This document shows positions 45,873 through 54,037 of a DNA stretch of 64,000 bases, piece by piece. This DNA comes from Porphyrobacter sp. HT-58-2 (GTDB lineage Bacteria > Pseudomonadota > Alphaproteobacteria > Sphingomonadales > Sphingomonadaceae). Position 1 is the stretch's first letter, and the number at the start of each line of letters is the position of its first letter. The translations under genes were made by a program, and so were the position numbers. The notes beneath the pieces are model-generated. The model saw only the letters and a program-made list of their open reading frames with translations. It was not told the DNA's origin and made no database searches. The stretch spans positions 1,488,001 to 1,552,000 of the forward strand of contig NZ_CP022600.1 of the NCBI RefSeq assembly GCF_002952215.1. The letters are read 5' to 3'.

Positions 45873-46710
45873 GTGATCCAGTACCTGTCCTTCGAAAAGC
45901 CGATCGAGGCGCTCGACAAGCATGTGGCAGAGCTTGCCGCGCTGCCCGAAGGCGTGGCCGAAGCGCGGATGCTGCAGGAACGGGCGGACAAGCTGCTTGC
46001 AGACACCTATGCGCGCCTCTCCCCGTGGGAGCGTACGCTGGTCGCGCGCCACCCTCAGCGCCCCCGCTTCGAGAAGCTGGTGGCGGGGCTGTTCAGCGAA
46101 TTCCTCCCCATCGCGGGGGACCGCACCTTCGGCGACGATCAGGCGATCATCGGCGGCTTTGCGCGTTTCGAGGGGCGCAAGGTGGTGGTGATCGGTCATG
46201 TGAAGGGCGAGGACACGCCGGGGCGGCTCAAGCACAATTTCGGCATGGCCCGGCCCGAAGGCTATCGCAAGGCGATCCGGCTGATGGAACTGGCCGACCG
46301 GTTCGGCCTGCCGGTGGTGACACTGGTCGATACCCCCGGCGCCTTCCCCGGCGTCGATGCCGAGGCGCGCGGGCAGGGCGGTGGCGCTCGCCGCGGCGAA
46401 CCGTGTGCTGATGCTCGAACACGCAGTCTATTCGGTGATCAGCCCCGAAGGCTGCGCCTCGATCCTGTGGCGCAGCGCTGCGCAGGCAGCGACGGCGGCC
46501 GAGGCGATGAAGGTGACAGCGGGCGACCTACTCAAATTGGGCGTCATCCACCGCATCGTCTATGAACCGAGGGGCGGGGCGCACCGCGACCATGCCGAGA
46601 CCGTCAAGCGCCTGACGCTGGCTCTGCGCGCCGAGCTTGATGCGCTCGCCGCGATGACCCCCGCCGAACTGCGTCATGAGCGCGAGGAGTTCTTCCTCCG
46701 GCTGGGTTAG
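45873..46710 (+). pseudogene. accA: acetyl-CoA carboxylase carboxyltransferase subunit alpha (AccA), internally deleted
   Basis: AccA with AccD transfers the carboxyl group from biotin to acetyl-CoA, making malonyl-CoA. The N-terminal part starts at GTG 45873 (IQYLSFEKPIEAL) and runs through GDRTFGDDQAIIGGFARF, RPEGYRKAIRLMELADRF and DTPGAFPGVDAEARGQ. At about 46377 the frame changes and the sequence resumes with AVALAAANRVLMLEH and SVISPEGCASILWRS. Family alignment from memory (E. coli has 30 residues here, ending GEGGSGG) implies 89 nt missing, which also explains the frame. The repaired product would be 308 residues. The lost Gly-rich motif helps bind acyl-CoA and stabilise the enolate, so this copy would be inactive as written. 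Its place 9 bp after mcr suggests dedicated malonyl-CoA supply. Confidence 0.9.
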
Positions 46711-47507
46711 TCCGCCTTCTTCTGCTCAACCGTGAAGGGCGCGGCATAGCCCGCAGCGCCAAAGGTGGCGGCGATCAGCTTGTTGGTGTCGAAATAGACC
46801 TGCCAGTAGTGGTCAGTGTGGCAATAGGGGCGCACCGCCAGCACCGTCCCGCGCTCGTTGAAATCGAGGATTTCGACATCGGGCGAAGGCTCTGCCATGA
46901 CATTGGGGATCTCGGCCAGCGCGGGTTTCAACCGGGCGATGGCGTCGAGTGGATCGACCCCGAAGGCCAGCTGCGCCGTGCGATCGACCCGGCGATAGGG
47001 ATGCACCGAGTAATTCTTGACCACATCGCCCGACATCTTGGAATTGCCGACGATGGTCTGGACGTTGTCGGGGCTGGTGATGATGGTGTTGAACAGGCCG
47101 ACTTCTGTGACCGTGCCTTCCACCCCGCCGCCGATTACATAGTCCCCGACCTTGTAGGGCCGGAAGATGACGAGGAACGCGCCCGCTGCAAAATTGCCCA
47201 GCAGGCCCGACCATGCCGCGCCCACGGCCAGACCCACGCCTGCCAGCAAGGCGGCAAAGCTGGTCGTCTCGATCCCGAAATAGCCCAGGATTGCCACCAC
47301 CAGTACGATGTTGAGCACGACCGAAAGGATCGAGGCGATGTAGCGCTGCAGGGTGGGATCGAAATTGCGCGCCGTCAGCACCCGGCTCAGCACGCCAATC
47401 GCAAAGCCGATCAGCCAGCGCCCGACCATGTACAGGACAAAGCCCGCCAGTATCTGCAAGGCCGCCGCCGTAATCAGCGCAGAAATCGCCGCCCAATCCA
47501 TGTTCAT
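46707..47507 (-). CDS. mscS: small-conductance mechanosensitive channel (MscS)
   Basis: The product is a 266-residue compact MscS, near the size of the E. coli protein (286). Three hydrophobic helices precede the conserved pore region FAALLAGVGLAVGAAWSGLLGNFAAGAFL near residue 90-118 (TM3, described by its ends). The beta domain begins IFRPYKVGDYVIGGGVEGTVTEVGLF (residues about 119-144). NSKMSGDVVKNYS and VDRTAQLAFGV follow. ATG 47507 with GGGGGAT upstream was chosen; ATG 47501 is an alternative. It is transcribed towards accA, and the two stop codons overlap. It differs from the larger MscS-family protein at 29080-30120. Confidence 0.92.
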   Translation of the reverse strand: MNMDWAAISALITAAALQILAGFVLYMVGRWLIGFAIGVLSRVLTARNFDPTLQRYIASILSVVLNIVLVVAILGYFGIETTSFAALLAGVGLAVGAAWSGLLGNFAAGAFLVIFRPYKVGDYVIGGGVEGTVTEVGLFNTIITSPDNVQTIVGNSKMSGDVVKNYSVHPYRRVDRTAQLAFGVDPLDAIARLKPALAEIPNVMAEPSPDVEILDFNERGTVLAVRPYCHTDHYWQVYFDTNKLIAATFGAAGYAAPFTVEQKKAD

Positions 47508-47599
47508 CGTATCCCCCCGATCGAACGCGCGGCCTCTACGCCCCGCAGCGGCGATCATGCCGAAATAGGCGAGGTTTTCAAGACAATTGAGGAGAGGTG

Positions 47600-47675
<76 letters not shown>

Positions 47676-47715
47676 ACAGGGCTTGTGGTGGGGCGCTCTA
47701 AGCCCAGAACGCCCC

Positions 47716-47960
47716 GCCCTCAAGTAGCAAAGCGGTAGGGCAGCAAAAACGCCCTCAAGTAGCAAAGCGGTAGGGCCACTAAAACGCCCTCAGGCAGCGA
47801 AGCGGTAGGGCAGCAAAAACGCCCTCAAGTAGCAAAGCGGTAGGGCAGCAAAAACGCCCTCAAGTAGCAAAGCGGTAGGGCAGCAAAAACGCCCTCAAGT
47901 AGCAAAGCGGTAGGGCAGCAAAAACGCCCTCAAGCAGCGAAGCGGTAGGGCAACTAAAAC
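47716..47960 (-). repeat. seven tandem 35-bp terminator-like hairpin units
   Basis: Seven consecutive units of exactly 35 bp begin at 47716, 47751, 47786, 47821, 47856, 47891 and 47926. Four internal or terminal units are identical and units 2, 3 and 7 differ slightly. Each reads GCCCT...AGGGC as the stem on the plus strand with an A-run after it. On the minus strand the order is hairpin GCCCTACCGC...GAGGGC followed by GTTTTTG or GTTTTAG, an intrinsic terminator shape. The last unit contains the stop codon of the upstream minus-strand gene (47954-47956). The array sits between that gene and tRNA-Thr. Confidence 0.85.
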
Positions 47961-48837
47961 GCGCCGAAAGTCCAGCCTTCCGTGCGCGCGATAGCCGGGG
48001 TGAGAGCGCAGGGGTGCCACAACTCCCGCTCTCCATGCACCCGGCGGAGCCAAGCGGCGGTCAGCAGCGCGTCGGCGGAGTGGTCGTCGATTCCGCCTTC
48101 GCCCGCGACCGGGGGGAGCCGAGATGATCAAGCGCGTCGTTCAGCGCGGCAAAGCTGCGCACTTTGGTCGCCGCTCCCGCCACACCGCCAAGCCGGGCGG
48201 CAACCGAGGTGTAGATTTCGGTCACCACCGATCCGCTGTCCGGCAAGGGGTCGACCGGCCACACCGGCACCCGCCCGCCGAGCCGGTGCAGCATCCGCAT
48301 TCCGGTGAGGCTCGACTTGCCGACCTGCGCAGCGCCGACGAGATTGAAATTGCTCACCGGCCGCACGCCCTGATTGCGCTGGGCAGCCTCGGCTACCCGG
48401 AAACGGCCCTCGCGGTTTGCGGCTCCGGGGAGAAGGAAACGATCGCCCACTTCGCCCGCGCCGTGGCGGAAATAGCGAGAGGCTTGCGCGTGGCTGACAA
48501 AGCCGCCCGCCTCAAGATTGGGATCAGCGGCGCACAACCGGTCAATCAACGCCCATAGCCCGCGCGCATCGGGCGGCGAGGCGTCCCAGCCGGGAAAGAA
48601 CGCGCCTGCATCGGCAAACGGCAGGCCGATACCGAGATCGAGCCCCACCAGCGTCGGTGCTTCGAGGCTGACGAGCAATGCCAGCACTTCGGCGCGCGCC
48701 CATCCGCGTGGATCGGGCGGGGCGATCAGCACCGGTGGCCCGCCATCAGCCCGCGCTACGGCGAGAGCGATGCCCTTCTGGCGCGCGCCCTTCGCACCCG
48801 ACCAGTCGACCGCAAGGAAGTGGGAAAAGCGGCTCAC
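47954..48837 (-). pseudogene. DUF429-like RNase-H-fold protein, frameshifted near the C-terminus
   Basis: The N-terminal FLAVDWSGAKGARQKGIALA and LVGLDLGIGLPF fit DUF429-like proteins, a predicted RNase-H-fold (nuclease-like) family; the function is unknown. As written the frame ends at 48061 (258 residues) in a basic nonsense tail. Adding one C to the run of six at 48111-48116 restores SPPVAGEGGIDDHSADALLTA and a tail ending GWTFGAF, stopping at 47954. That DDHSADALLTA stretch, with acidic residues before a helix, is what such proteins have near their end. The repaired product would be 294 residues. Its start overlaps the rarA stop by 4 bp. Confidence 0.7.
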
Positions 48838-50156
48838 CCCCGCCGCTCGCCGCGCAGCTTGTCCCAGTAGTCCAGGCGCTTTTTCACTTCGCGCTCAAAG
48901 CCGCGTTCGACCGGCGTGTAGAACTGTTCCGGCGCCATGCCTTCGGGCCAGTAATTGTCGCCGGAAAAGCCCTCGGGCGTGTCGTGGTCGTAGGTATAGC
49001 CCTTGCCGTAGCCGAGACTCTCCATCAGCCCGGTTGCCGGGTTGACGATATTCATCGGCGGCATCAGGCTGCCGGTGGCCTTGGCTGCCTTCCACGCGGC
49101 CTTTTGCGCTAGATAGGCGGCGTTCGATTTGGGCGCGGTGGCGAGGTAGAGGCAGGCCTGCACCAGCGCCAGTTCCCCCTCCGGCGAGCCGAGGAAGCGA
49201 TAGGCTTCCATCGCCGCCATGCATTGCGGGAGCGCCTGCGGATCGGCCATGCCGATATCCTCCACCGCCATGCGCACCAGCCGCCGGGCGAGGAACAGCG
49301 GTTCTTCCCCCGCCACCAGCATCCGCGCCAGCCAGTAGAGCGCGGCTTGCGGATCGCTCCCGCGAACGGACTTATGGAGCGCCGAGATGAGGTCGTAATG
49401 CCCGTCGCGGTCCTTGTCATACACCGCGACGCGGCGTTGCAGGAACTGGCCGAGCGCGCCCGGATCGAGCGGCTCGGTGAGCCCCGCGGCATAGAGCGTC
49501 TCGGCCTGCCCCAGCAGGAACCGACCGTCGCCATCGGCCTGCGCGATCAGCGCGGCGCGGGCTTCGGGGGTGAGGGGGAGGGGGCCTTCGAGGCCTTCCG
49601 CCTTGTCCAGCAGCGCGGCGAGGGCGGCCTCGTCCAGCCGGTTCAGCACCAGCACCTGCGCACGGCTGAGCAAGGCGGCGTTCAAGGCAAAGCTCGGGTT
49701 CTCGGTGGTCGCGCCCACCAGCGTCACCACCCCGCGCTCCACGAAAGGCAGGAAGCCGTCCTGCTGGGCGCGGTTGAAGCGGTGGATCTCGTCCACGAAC
49801 AGCAAGGTCTTGCGGCCCGCGCTGGCCAGCTTCTCGGCCTCGGCAAAGGCCTGTTTCAGATCGGCCACGCCCGAAAACACCGCGCTGATCGCGGCATAGC
49901 GCATCCCCACGGCGTCAGCGAGCAGGCGGGCGATACTCGTCTTGCCGGTGCCGGGCGGCCCCCACAGGATCATGCTGGAAAGGCGTCCCGCCGCCACCAT
50001 CCGCCCGATCGCACCCTCAGGGCCGGTCAGGTGTTCCTGCCCGACCACCTCGGCCAGAGACTGCGGGCGCAGCCGGTCGGCCAGCGGCGCATCAGGCGTG
50101 GGCGCGCCCTCGCGCGTGGCAGCGGGGGAATCGTCTTGTCCGAACAGGTCAGCCAT
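48834..50156 (-). CDS. rarA: replication-associated recombination protein A (RarA/MgsA)
   Basis: RarA is an AAA+ ATPase of the clamp-loader/RuvB class that acts at stalled replication forks. The ATG at 50156 begins MADLFGQDD and gives 440 residues; an ATG seven codons earlier is less likely. PLADRLRPQSLAEVVGQEHL precedes Walker A GPPGTGKTS near residue 68 and Walker B LLFVDEIHRFNRAQQD near 115. VGATTENPSFALN is sensor 1. The C-terminal tetramerisation region has LHKSVRGSDPQAALYWLARM and RRLVRMAVEDIGMADP. It is divergent from the PadR gene. Confidence 0.95.
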   Translation of the reverse strand: MADLFGQDDSPAATREGAPTPDAPLADRLRPQSLAEVVGQEHLTGPEGAIGRMVAAGRLSSMILWGPPGTGKTSIARLLADAVGMRYAAISAVFSGVADLKQAFAEAEKLASAGRKTLLFVDEIHRFNRAQQDGFLPFVERGVVTLVGATTENPSFALNAALLSRAQVLVLNRLDEAALAALLDKAEGLEGPLPLTPEARAALIAQADGDGRFLLGQAETLYAAGLTEPLDPGALGQFLQRRVAVYDKDRDGHYDLISALHKSVRGSDPQAALYWLARMLVAGEEPLFLARRLVRMAVEDIGMADPQALPQCMAAMEAYRFLGSPEGELALVQACLYLATAPKSNAAYLAQKAAWKAAKATGSLMPPMNIVNPATGLMESLGYGKGYTYDHDTPEGFSGDNYWPEGMAPEQFYTPVERGFEREVKKRLDYWDKLRGERRG

Positions 50157-50228
50157 TCGTCGGGCGTGATAGGACACCCAGCGGAAAAGGAAACTCCCGC
50201 GCGCCTGCCCGCTTGAAACGATAGGTCA

Positions 50229-50240
50229 AAGATATATCTT
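50229..50240. promoter_or_regulatory. palindromic operator candidate upstream of the PadR gene
   Basis: AAGATATATCTT is a perfect 12-bp palindrome 31 bp before the start codon of a PadR-family regulator. PadR proteins often repress their own gene by binding AT-rich dyads of this kind. It lies in the divergent gap shared with rarA. Confidence 0.5.
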
Positions 50241-50270
50241 GGATGCATCTCGCGACCCAAGGAGGATCAC

Positions 50271-50909
50271 ATGAGCTGGAACAGATATGGCCGTGGCGGC
50301 GGCTGGGAGAAATTCGCCGAGACAATGGCAATGATGGCGATGCAGAACGCCGGGAACATGAACTTCGGTCCCGGGATGAAGGCGCGCTGGCGTTTCGACA
50401 GCGACGAGGACGCGGAGGACGGCAGCCGCCAGCGCCGCCGCGAGCGCCGTGGACGGATGTTCGCGCAGGGTGAATTGCGGCTCGCGCTGCTGGCGCTGAT
50501 CGCGGAGAAGCCCTCGCACGGCTACGAGCTGATCAAGGAAATCGAGGAAATGACCAGCGGCGCCTATGCCCCAAGCCCCGGCGCGGTCTATCCCACGCTG
50601 CAGATGCTCGCGGACGAGGGCCAGATCGAGGAGGCCGAAGCCGAAGGTGCGAAGAAGCCCTTTGCCGCCACCGATGCCGGACGCGCCGAGCTGGAGACCC
50701 GCAAGGACGAAGTCGAGGCGCTGATGCGCCGTCTGGGCCGTCACGGCGAACGCACCACCACGGTGCGATCGCATGACCTGTTCCGGGCGATGGGCAACCT
50801 CGGCTCCGTGCTTAAGAACCGCGCCCGCGCGGGCAAGCTCGACGAGGCGACGATCAACGAAATCGTCGACATGATCGACGAAATGGCCAAGCGCATCGAA
50901 CGGCTGTAA
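50271..50909 (+). CDS. PadR family transcriptional regulator
   Basis: PadR proteins are dimeric winged-helix repressors that respond to small molecules or metals. The 212-residue product has a Met/Gly/Asn-rich N-terminus of about 65 residues ending in a basic stretch (RQRRRERRGRMF). The wHTH domain follows: GELRLALLALIAEKPSHGYELIKEI near 67-91, with SPGAVYPTLQMLADEGQI as recognition helix and wing. The C-terminal helices (ELETRKDEVEALMRRL and TINEIVDMIDEMAKRIERL) are for dimerisation. An N-terminal extension of this sort resembles the metal-linked YqjI group but lacks its His run. An AT palindrome upstream suggests autoregulation. Confidence 0.9.
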   Translation: MSWNRYGRGGGWEKFAETMAMMAMQNAGNMNFGPGMKARWRFDSDEDAEDGSRQRRRERRGRMFAQGELRLALLALIAEKPSHGYELIKEIEEMTSGAYAPSPGAVYPTLQMLADEGQIEEAEAEGAKKPFAATDAGRAELETRKDEVEALMRRLGRHGERTTTVRSHDLFRAMGNLGSVLKNRARAGKLDEATINEIVDMIDEMAKRIERL

Positions 50910-50988
50910 CGCGGCGCGGATTGTCGCGAGCGCAGGAAAGGCGTATTTCCTCCCCGTCCGGGTCGCAGCGGATGGGGAGGGAGAGCCC

Positions 50989-51456
50989 TTGAACGGTTCG
51001 ATAATCGGTGGCCGGGCCAAGGCGCCTTGGCATCTGTGGGTGCTGGGCCTTGTCAGCCTGCTGTGGTTTGCAGGCGGGGCCAACGACTATGTCATGAGCA
51101 AGACCGAGAATGCTGCCTATCTTGGCATGGCTGCTGACAGCATGGGTATCAGTGTCGAGGCGATCCTCGCCTATTTCAACGGCTATCCGCTGTGGGCGAC
51201 GGTGTGCTGGGCGCTGGGCGTGTGGGGCGCGGTGGCGGGATCGATCCTGCTGATGCTGCGAACGCGCTTTGCCCTACACGCCTACGTGATGTCGCTGATC
51301 GGGCTGGCGGGATCAACCGGCTACACCTTCATGTCCGATGTGCCGGAGGAATTCGTCAGCACCGGGCAATTGGTGTTCAGCGTGCTGATCTGGGCCTCGG
51401 TCATTGGCATGGCCGCCTATGCGCGGGCGATGACGAGGGCCGGAGTGCTGCGGTGA
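50989..51456 (+). CDS. small four-helix membrane protein of unknown function
   Basis: The 155-residue product starts with TTG at 50989, 8 bp after GGGAGGGAGA. It has four hydrophobic helices: WHLWVLGLVSLLWFAGG, WATVCWALGVWGAVAGSILL, AYVMSLIGLAGSTGYTF and VFSVLIWASVIGMAAYA. The loop NDYVMSKTENAAYLGMAAD precedes helix 2. Similar proteins occur in other sphingomonads, to my recollection, without an assigned role. CCTCCCC and GGGGAGG upstream could pair and hide the ribosome site. It follows the PadR gene by 79 bp, so it may be its target. Confidence 0.65.
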   Translation: MNGSIIGGRAKAPWHLWVLGLVSLLWFAGGANDYVMSKTENAAYLGMAADSMGISVEAILAYFNGYPLWATVCWALGVWGAVAGSILLMLRTRFALHAYVMSLIGLAGSTGYTFMSDVPEEFVSTGQLVFSVLIWASVIGMAAYARAMTRAGVLR

Positions 51457-51462
51457 TCCGGG

Positions 51463-52659
51463 CTATGCGGCCTGCGCCTCGGCAGCCTGAAGCGCGCGGC
51501 GTTCCTCGACGAGGCTCACATAGGTGTCGGCGACGACCGCGTTGATTGCTTCCCAGCTGTATTCGCAGGCGCGCGTTTCGCCCGCCGCGCCGTGGGCCGC
51601 GCGCAAAGCGGGGTCGGTGCAGTAAGGCGCAATGGCTTCGGCAAAGGCGATCGCATCACTATCCTTGCTGCCGGATGGCGCGACGAGCCGCCCGGTCACA
51701 CCCTCGGCGACAAGGCTTGCGCTGCCGGTGGCGCCAGCGGCCACGACCGGCAAGCCGCTCGCCATGGCTTCCAGCGTGACGTTGCCGAATGTTTCCGTGA
51801 CGCTCGGGTTGAAGAAGATGTCGCCGCTTGCCAGCGCCTGTCCCAACCCTTCGCCGGTTTTGAAGCCGGCGAAGATTCCGCCCGGCAGATTCGCCTCGAA
51901 CCACCCGCGCGCCGGGCCGTCGCCGATCACCAGCACCTTGTGCGGCACCCCCCGGCGGCGCAGCTGGACAATGGTTTCGGCAAAGACGTCCAGCCCCTTT
52001 TCCATCACCAGCCGCCCCAGGAAGACGATCGCCACATCATCGTCGGCAAGGCCGAGGCTGCGGCGCCATTCGGGATCGCGCCGGGCGCTAGAAAAGATCG
52101 TGCGATCGACTCCGCGGCTCCACAGGCCGATGCGGTCATGCATCTGCATCGCCAGCAACTCGTCGATCATCGACTGCGAGGGCGCGACCAACGCATCGCA
52201 GCGATTGTAGAACCGCTTCAGCATCCTGACGATCAGCGGTTCGAGAAAGGCCATGTTGTAGTAGCGCGGGTAGGTTTCGAACCGGGTGTGGACGCTGGCG
52301 AGCACCGGAATGTCGTGCGCCTGCGCCCAGCGCAGCGCGCCATGCGCAGCGGGATCGGGTGAGGAAAGGTGGACGATATTGGGCGCAAAGGCGGCCAGGT
52401 CGCGCTTCACTTCCGCGCCGAGGTGAGTCGGCATGCGGTATTCCCCGCGCCCCTTCACCGGCATCGGCACATTCGGCACACCGACCAGATCGCCGGTCGG
52501 GGGAAAATCGGGATTGGCGACCTTGGGCGAATAGACGCGCACCTTCGCGCCTTTCGCCAGCAGTGAGCCGACGAGGCGATTGAGGGCCTGATTGGCCCCG
52601 TCGCGGGTGTAATTGTAGTTGCCGCTGAACAGGGCAATGCGAAGATCGGACGTTTCCAT
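51463..52659 (-). CDS. GT4-family glycosyltransferase (GDP-mannose-dependent alpha-mannosyltransferase-like)
   Basis: The 398-residue cytoplasmic or membrane-associated enzyme belongs to the GT-B group 1 (GT4) glycosyltransferases. The N-terminal domain has ALFSGNYNYTRDGANQALNRLV and PNIVHLSSPDPAAHGALRWA; the C-terminal domain has VFLGRLVMEKGLDVFAETI near residue 210 and FNPSVTETFGNVTLEAMASGLPVV near 300, the E-X7-E donor-binding motif. The pattern resembles mannosyltransferases such as MgtA/PimB-type enzymes. The acceptor (glycolipid, for instance) cannot be fixed from sequence. It converges on the small membrane protein gene and is divergent from serC. Confidence 0.87.
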   Translation of the reverse strand: METSDLRIALFSGNYNYTRDGANQALNRLVGSLLAKGAKVRVYSPKVANPDFPPTGDLVGVPNVPMPVKGRGEYRMPTHLGAEVKRDLAAFAPNIVHLSSPDPAAHGALRWAQAHDIPVLASVHTRFETYPRYYNMAFLEPLIVRMLKRFYNRCDALVAPSQSMIDELLAMQMHDRIGLWSRGVDRTIFSSARRDPEWRRSLGLADDDVAIVFLGRLVMEKGLDVFAETIVQLRRRGVPHKVLVIGDGPARGWFEANLPGGIFAGFKTGEGLGQALASGDIFFNPSVTETFGNVTLEAMASGLPVVAAGATGSASLVAEGVTGRLVAPSGSKDSDAIAFAEAIAPYCTDPALRAAHGAAGETRACEYSWEAINAVVADTYVSLVEERRALQAAEAQAA

Positions 52660-52761
52660 GGAGCCGCCCTGTTAGTCAGATTCGTGTCGCTTGGCGAGTG
52701 GCGCAAATGTCCCATCTGATCGTGGCGACAGGGCAATCGGTCGCCGCCACATCATTTCACG

Positions 52762-52845
52762 TTGACTCTTTCCAGCGCAACTCTAGTGCGGCCCACGGGC
52801 CACGCGGTCCCAACGCCGCGCGTGCTCTCTGCAAGGAGAGAATAC
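52762..52845 (+). promoter_or_regulatory. serC promoter and structured leader (candidate serC leader RNA)
   Basis: A TTGACT at 52762-52767 is a possible -35, with TAGTGC 16 bp later as a poor -10. Three possible hairpins follow: GGCC-CACG-GGCC near 52790, GCGG...CCGC near 52804-52819, and CTCTC (52825-52829) pairing with GAGAG (52836-52840). The last hairpin covers AAGGAGAG, the ribosome site of serC. A conserved serC leader RNA is known in alphaproteobacteria, but I cannot confirm a match without a covariance model. Confidence 0.4.
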
Positions 52846-54024
52846 ATGACTGACTACGTTCGCGGGCTCGCGCATGAGCCTGTGTTAAAGCCTGAGCGCC
52901 CCTTCTTTTCCTCGGGCCCCACGGCGAAGTTTCCCGGCTGGTCGCTGGATAAGCTCAAAACCGATTCGCTTGGTCGCTCGCACCGCTCGGCGCTGGGCAA
53001 GGCGCGGTTGAAGTATGCGATCGACCTGTCCCGCGAACTGCTCGGCATTCCCGATGATTACCTGATCGGTATCATGCCCGCATCGGACACCGGCGCGATC
53101 GAAGCGGCGATGTGGTCGATGCTCGATCCCGCGCGCCCGGTCACGGTCGCGGCGTGGGAGAGCTTCGGCAATATCTGGATCCAGGACGCGGTGAAGCAAT
53201 TGAAGCTGCCCAACCTGCAGGTGCTGACCGCCGATTATGGCGAGATCCCCGATCTCACCACCATCCCGCAGCGCAATGACGTGGTGTTCACCTGGAACGG
53301 CACGACGTCCGGCGCGATGATCCCGAACACCGACTGGCTGGAGCCGGGCCGCGAAGGCATCACCATCAACGACGCCACCAGCGCGATCTTCGCGCAGGAA
53401 ATGGACTGGTCGAAGCTCGATGCCACCACCTATTCGTGGCAGAAGGTGATGGGCAGCGAAGCGCAGCACGGGATGCTGATCCTCAGCCCCAAGGCGGTCG
53501 CGCGCATCGAATCCTACGACCCGCCGTGGCCGCTGCCCAAGCTGTTCCGCATGAAGAAGGGCAACAAGCTCAACCTCGGCATCTTCGCCGGGGAAACGAT
53601 CAACACGCCTTCGATGCTGGCGACCGAGGATTACATCGCGGCGCTCGAATGGGCCAAGGCGATCGGCGGGCGCAAGGCGCTGGTCGAGCGGGCCAATGCC
53701 AACGCGCAGATCGTCAAGGACTGGATCGAGGCCACCCCGTGGCTGCGCAACATGGTGCCGAACCCTGCCCAGCAGACCAACACCGGCGTGTGCATGGTGT
53801 TCCAGGGCGAATGGTACGACAGCCTTTCCGACGAGGACAAGGCCGCCGTTCCCAAGAAGATCGTCAAGCTGCTGGAAGAACGCAACGTCGGCTACGACTT
53901 CAACGGCTACCGCGACGCGCCGCCGAGCTTGCGCATCTGGTGCGGTTCGACCGTCGAGCAGGAGGACCTGAAGCGCCTGCTGCCGTGGATCGAGTGGGCC
54001 TACGAGAAGGTCAAGAACGGCTGA
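52846..54024 (+). CDS. serC: phosphoserine transaminase (SerC)
   Basis: SerC transfers an amino group from glutamate to 3-phosphohydroxypyruvate, the second step of serine synthesis. The ATG at 52846 follows AAGGAGAG and gives 392 residues starting MTDYVRGLAHEP. FFSSGPTAKFPGW and SLGRSHRSALGKARL near the N-terminus and the PLP-lysine region TYSWQKVMGSEAQHGML near residue 200 mark the alphaproteobacterial/archaeal-type SerC. An earlier in-frame start would lie in the leader. serA follows after 102 bp holding a palindromic repeat. Confidence 0.95.
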   Translation: MTDYVRGLAHEPVLKPERPFFSSGPTAKFPGWSLDKLKTDSLGRSHRSALGKARLKYAIDLSRELLGIPDDYLIGIMPASDTGAIEAAMWSMLDPARPVTVAAWESFGNIWIQDAVKQLKLPNLQVLTADYGEIPDLTTIPQRNDVVFTWNGTTSGAMIPNTDWLEPGREGITINDATSAIFAQEMDWSKLDATTYSWQKVMGSEAQHGMLILSPKAVARIESYDPPWPLPKLFRMKKGNKLNLGIFAGETINTPSMLATEDYIAALEWAKAIGGRKALVERANANAQIVKDWIEATPWLRNMVPNPAQQTNTGVCMVFQGEWYDSLSDEDKAAVPKKIVKLLEERNVGYDFNGYRDAPPSLRIWCGSTVEQEDLKRLLPWIEWAYEKVKNG

Positions 54025-54037
54025 TTTGCGTTGCGAT

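Noticed and set aside
47716..47960. CRISPR array
   Set aside because: The units are contiguous with no unique spacers, and no cas genes are nearby. Each unit is a hairpin with a T-run.
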